Source: Pedobacter sp. Hv1
GTDB lineage: Bacteria > Bacteroidota > Bacteroidia > Sphingobacteriales > Sphingobacteriaceae
Assembly (NCBI RefSeq): GCF_001412215.1
Contig: NZ_LLWP01000009.1
Location: forward strand, 558,001-622,000
DNA length: 64,000 bases
Reading direction: 5' to 3'
Below, piece after piece: positions 62,323-64,000 of the stretch. A program made the position numbers and the translations under genes. Within the stretch, counting starts at the first letter, position 1. Every line of letters begins with the position of its first letter. The notes under the pieces were generated by a model. It saw only the letters and a program-made list of their open reading frames with translations. It had not been told where the DNA came from and did not search any database.

Positions 62323-62427
62323 TTAGTACTCAGAGCTAATTCTATCTACAAGTGCCAAGAAACGCTTATGTTCTTCCTCAATTTGTAGAAAGTAATCCCA
62401 TACAAAAAATTGATGGTTTGATTCAGA
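62323..62427 (-). pseudogene. Possible C-terminal gene fragment
   Basis: On the minus strand, a 34-codon open frame without a start codon encodes WDYFLQIEEEHKRFLALVDR near its middle and ends in a stop. The helical, charged sequence looks like the tail of a real protein, but I cannot name it, and the frame is closed by TAA just upstream. The rest of the gap to 62573 shows only AT-rich DNA. Confidence 0.25.
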
Positions 62428-62573
62428 TTATCAATTTTTTTCATTTATAGGCATCTGAATGTCTTATTCTGACGTACTTATATAAAAAATAGAAATAAAA
62501 ATACTTCATCTATGCAAATGGATTGGTATTTGTATCATTTAAAGTATGATGTGTTTAAGACGTTTCTCAGGCA

Positions 62574-62738
62574 ATGAGTTTTCAGGATTATAATTGTAGA
62601 AAATGCGGTGCCGATTTTCATTATCAGGTTCCTCGTGGGTTTTTGTTAAAATCAGTATTAGGTTTTTTACCTATTCGGATTTATTGGTGTCCAAAGTGTG
62701 TAGCCAATCGTTACGTTTGGATTAAACGCAAAAAATAA
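62574..62738 (+). CDS. Small CxxC/CxxC protein B (zinc-ribbon-like)
   Basis: The 54-residue protein has YNCRKC (C8, C11), FHYQVPRGFLLK (15-26) and IYWCPKC (C39, C42), then a basic end. It shares with protein A (60819-60974) the order CxxC, YxVPxxFxxK, WCxKC, with a 4-residue longer middle. The pair lies on both sides of gmd. It is convergent with the CpsB-type gene, 3 bp apart. No annotated family is known to me; it may bind zinc and act in protein or nucleic-acid binding. Confidence 0.65.
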   Translation: MSFQDYNCRKCGADFHYQVPRGFLLKSVLGFLPIRIYWCPKCVANRYVWIKRKK

Positions 62739-62741
62739 GAT

Positions 62742-63470
62742 TTACATCAATTCTTTGTTTTTCAATAACCCACTATCAACCAAGCGGGCAAAATGTTTGG
62801 TTGTAGGTACTTCTTTTAAAAGCTCGAGGTGTTTAACATGGTGGATATCGGTTCCAATAAAATCAATCATATCATTTTCAATTAGCTTTTCGGCAATTGT
62901 CTTAATATTCTTGCCATAGTGTGGGGTTAATGATAAAGCATTTACTTGGAGTTCTACCCCCATTTCTTTAAGCCTAGTGTAATAGTTAAACTGTTTGTGA
63001 AAAAACAAATAACGCTCAGGATGTGCCAGAACAACTTGATATCCTTTTATACCGAGTTCAAAAATACTTTCTTCTAAATTATGTGGTCTAGAGATTTGAC
63101 TAAACTCAATCAATAACCTATTCCCTTTAAATGGCATCACACCATTTGAATTGATCTGATCAGTAAATTGATCATCCAAATAATATTCAGAAGATAAATT
63201 TAAGGTAATGCCTTCTGGTAATTTACCATTCAGTAATTCATGACCTCTTGTTAAACTTTCCTTTGTATTAGGGTGTATCTCTTGTAGTGTATGCGGGGTA
63301 GTAATTAAATGGGCAAAACCTAATGTCTTTAGGCCGCTAATCAATTGAATGCTATTTTCTACATCCTTAGCTCCATCATCAACACCAGGAATAAGATGCG
63401 AATGCATATCTAAACCTACTGCACTAAAATCTGAATAGCTGGATTTTTTTGAGCGATTGAAAAAAAACAT
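62742..63470 (-). CDS. CpsB/CapC-type tyrosine-protein phosphatase (PHP fold)
   Basis: The 242-residue protein matches the CpsB/YwqE family of manganese-dependent tyrosine phosphatases that reset the Wzc/BY-kinase cycle in capsule and exopolysaccharide export. The PHP motifs are complete: DMHSHLIPGVDDGAKD (about 21-36), TPHTLQEIHPN (about 58-68), AHPERYLF (about 149-156) and IGTDIHHVKH (about 209-218). The start is basic. It is divergent from whatever lies right of the window, where the partner kinase gene would be expected in a Bacteroidota capsule locus; that is inference. Confidence 0.88.
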   Translation of the reverse strand: MFFFNRSKKSSYSDFSAVGLDMHSHLIPGVDDGAKDVENSIQLISGLKTLGFAHLITTPHTLQEIHPNTKESLTRGHELLNGKLPEGITLNLSSEYYLDDQFTDQINSNGVMPFKGNRLLIEFSQISRPHNLEESIFELGIKGYQVVLAHPERYLFFHKQFNYYTRLKEMGVELQVNALSLTPHYGKNIKTIAEKLIENDMIDFIGTDIHHVKHLELLKEVPTTKHFARLVDSGLLKNKELM

Positions 63471-64000
63471 AATCTTGTTTTATCTAAAATAAATAGCTAC
63501 GAAGCTAAGGAATAAAATTTTTAAAACCGATTGCCGGTTCTTATGCTAGTTTAACGCTTCTCACAGCTATATTGTTTTGATGACAAAATTTGATTTTTAT
63601 AGTAGAAAATCTACACCAAAGAAATAGGGTAACAGTTAAGTAAAACCAAGCTGATCTATTGACAGTTTTTTAAAATCGTATGAAAACTGAAGGAAAGAAA
63701 TTGACTATAGTCTATAATGTCTACTACATGGCTATTTTGCTAGACTATATGATGGGTTAAGTCTACTAGAATTCATGAACCCAGTTTAAATAGATAAATT
63801 CGCAGGATTTGTTAAAGTGAAGTTTAATGTGAAGTGATGAGAGGCAAAAAACACAATGCTTTTAGTAAAAAAGATATAAAGTATAAAAATAAAATCTCAT
63901 TTAAAATACTGATTAATAGTGTATTAATTGTATTTTTAATCTGAAAATCTTTGAGCGATAAGTTGCTAAACGAATAGGGCATGAATTTTGCTTTTAGATG
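63471..64000. promoter_or_regulatory. AT-rich right-edge region with dyads
   Basis: I see no gene in these 530 bp. Dyads include the perfect palindrome GACTATAGTC at 63703-63712 and TATAGTCTA (63706-63714) inverted as TAGACTATA (63741-63749). ATTAATA-GTG-TATTAAT lies at 63912-63928. The region probably holds the promoters of the CpsB-type gene and of a capsule gene right of the window; no box can be assigned firmly. Confidence 0.3.

Overview
The window reads as a chromosome segment of a Bacteroidota bacterium of the family Sphingobacteriaceae, most likely Pedobacter or a close relative. This is inferred from protein families and style. The window is AT-rich and the gene starts lack Shine-Dalgarno runs. 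Several promoters carry TAnnTTTG-type -7 boxes. The families are typical of the phylum: a GLPGLI-like protein, DUF177/L32/PlsX, DUF4476, DUF6427, DUF2480, DUF3109, a CoaX-LptC-PPIase block, a BlaI/M56 BlaR1 pair and an outer-membrane beta-barrel receptor. Intergenic spaces are full of REP-like palindromes and degenerate repeats of the kind seen in this family. No rRNA, tRNA, CRISPR array, transposase or prophage was seen.

Layout. 0-5 kb (minus strand): pdxA, a GLPGLI-like secreted protein, a sulfurtransferase, DUF177, rpmF and plsX, i.e. the start of the fatty-acid/phospholipid block. 5.4-10.8 kb: rsmA, a 2-hydroxyacid dehydrogenase and OsmC on plus, an M1 peptidase on minus, then greA and a HIT protein. 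11-16 kb (minus): envelope glycosylation genes (GT39, GtrA, PAP2, GT2, GT4). 16-20 kb (plus): a large tricorn-like S41 protease and a methyltransferase. 20.7-24 kb (minus): BlaR1/BlaI with a visible operator, and an alpha-L-fucosidase. 24-28 kb (minus): a polysaccharide cluster (flippase, two SAM-fold methyltransferases, a glycosyltransferase). 28-33 kb (minus): a repeat lipoprotein, DinB, DUF4476, a YjjG-type HAD phosphatase, upp and a polysaccharide deacetylase. 33-41 kb: a toxin-like remnant with a possible immunity gene, a TonB-type receptor, DUF6702, HupE/UreJ and a second M1 peptidase. 41-50 kb (plus): uvrB, DUF3472, YwbE, a stand-alone plug-like protein, DUF4834, DUF4397 and YfhO. 49.6-59.5 kb (plus): an LpxH-like phosphatase, a glycosyltransferase, DUF6427, coaX, an outer-membrane protein, LptC, a periplasmic PPIase, DUF2480, DUF3108 and DUF3109. 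59.5-64 kb: the edge of a capsule/LPS locus (rfbA, gmd, CpsB-type phosphatase) with two tiny paralogous CxxC/CxxC proteins.

Much of the window serves the envelope: lipid precursors, sugar nucleotides, glycosyltransferases, flippase, LPS export and outer-membrane folding. Housekeeping genes sit between. No complete new system stands out. The points most worth following are the paired small zinc-ribbon-like proteins at the capsule edge, the HGxPGHRC repeat lipoprotein, the toxin tail with an adjacent immunity-like gene, the operator over the BlaI promoter, and the layered REP-like repeats, including one palindrome nested inside another repeat.
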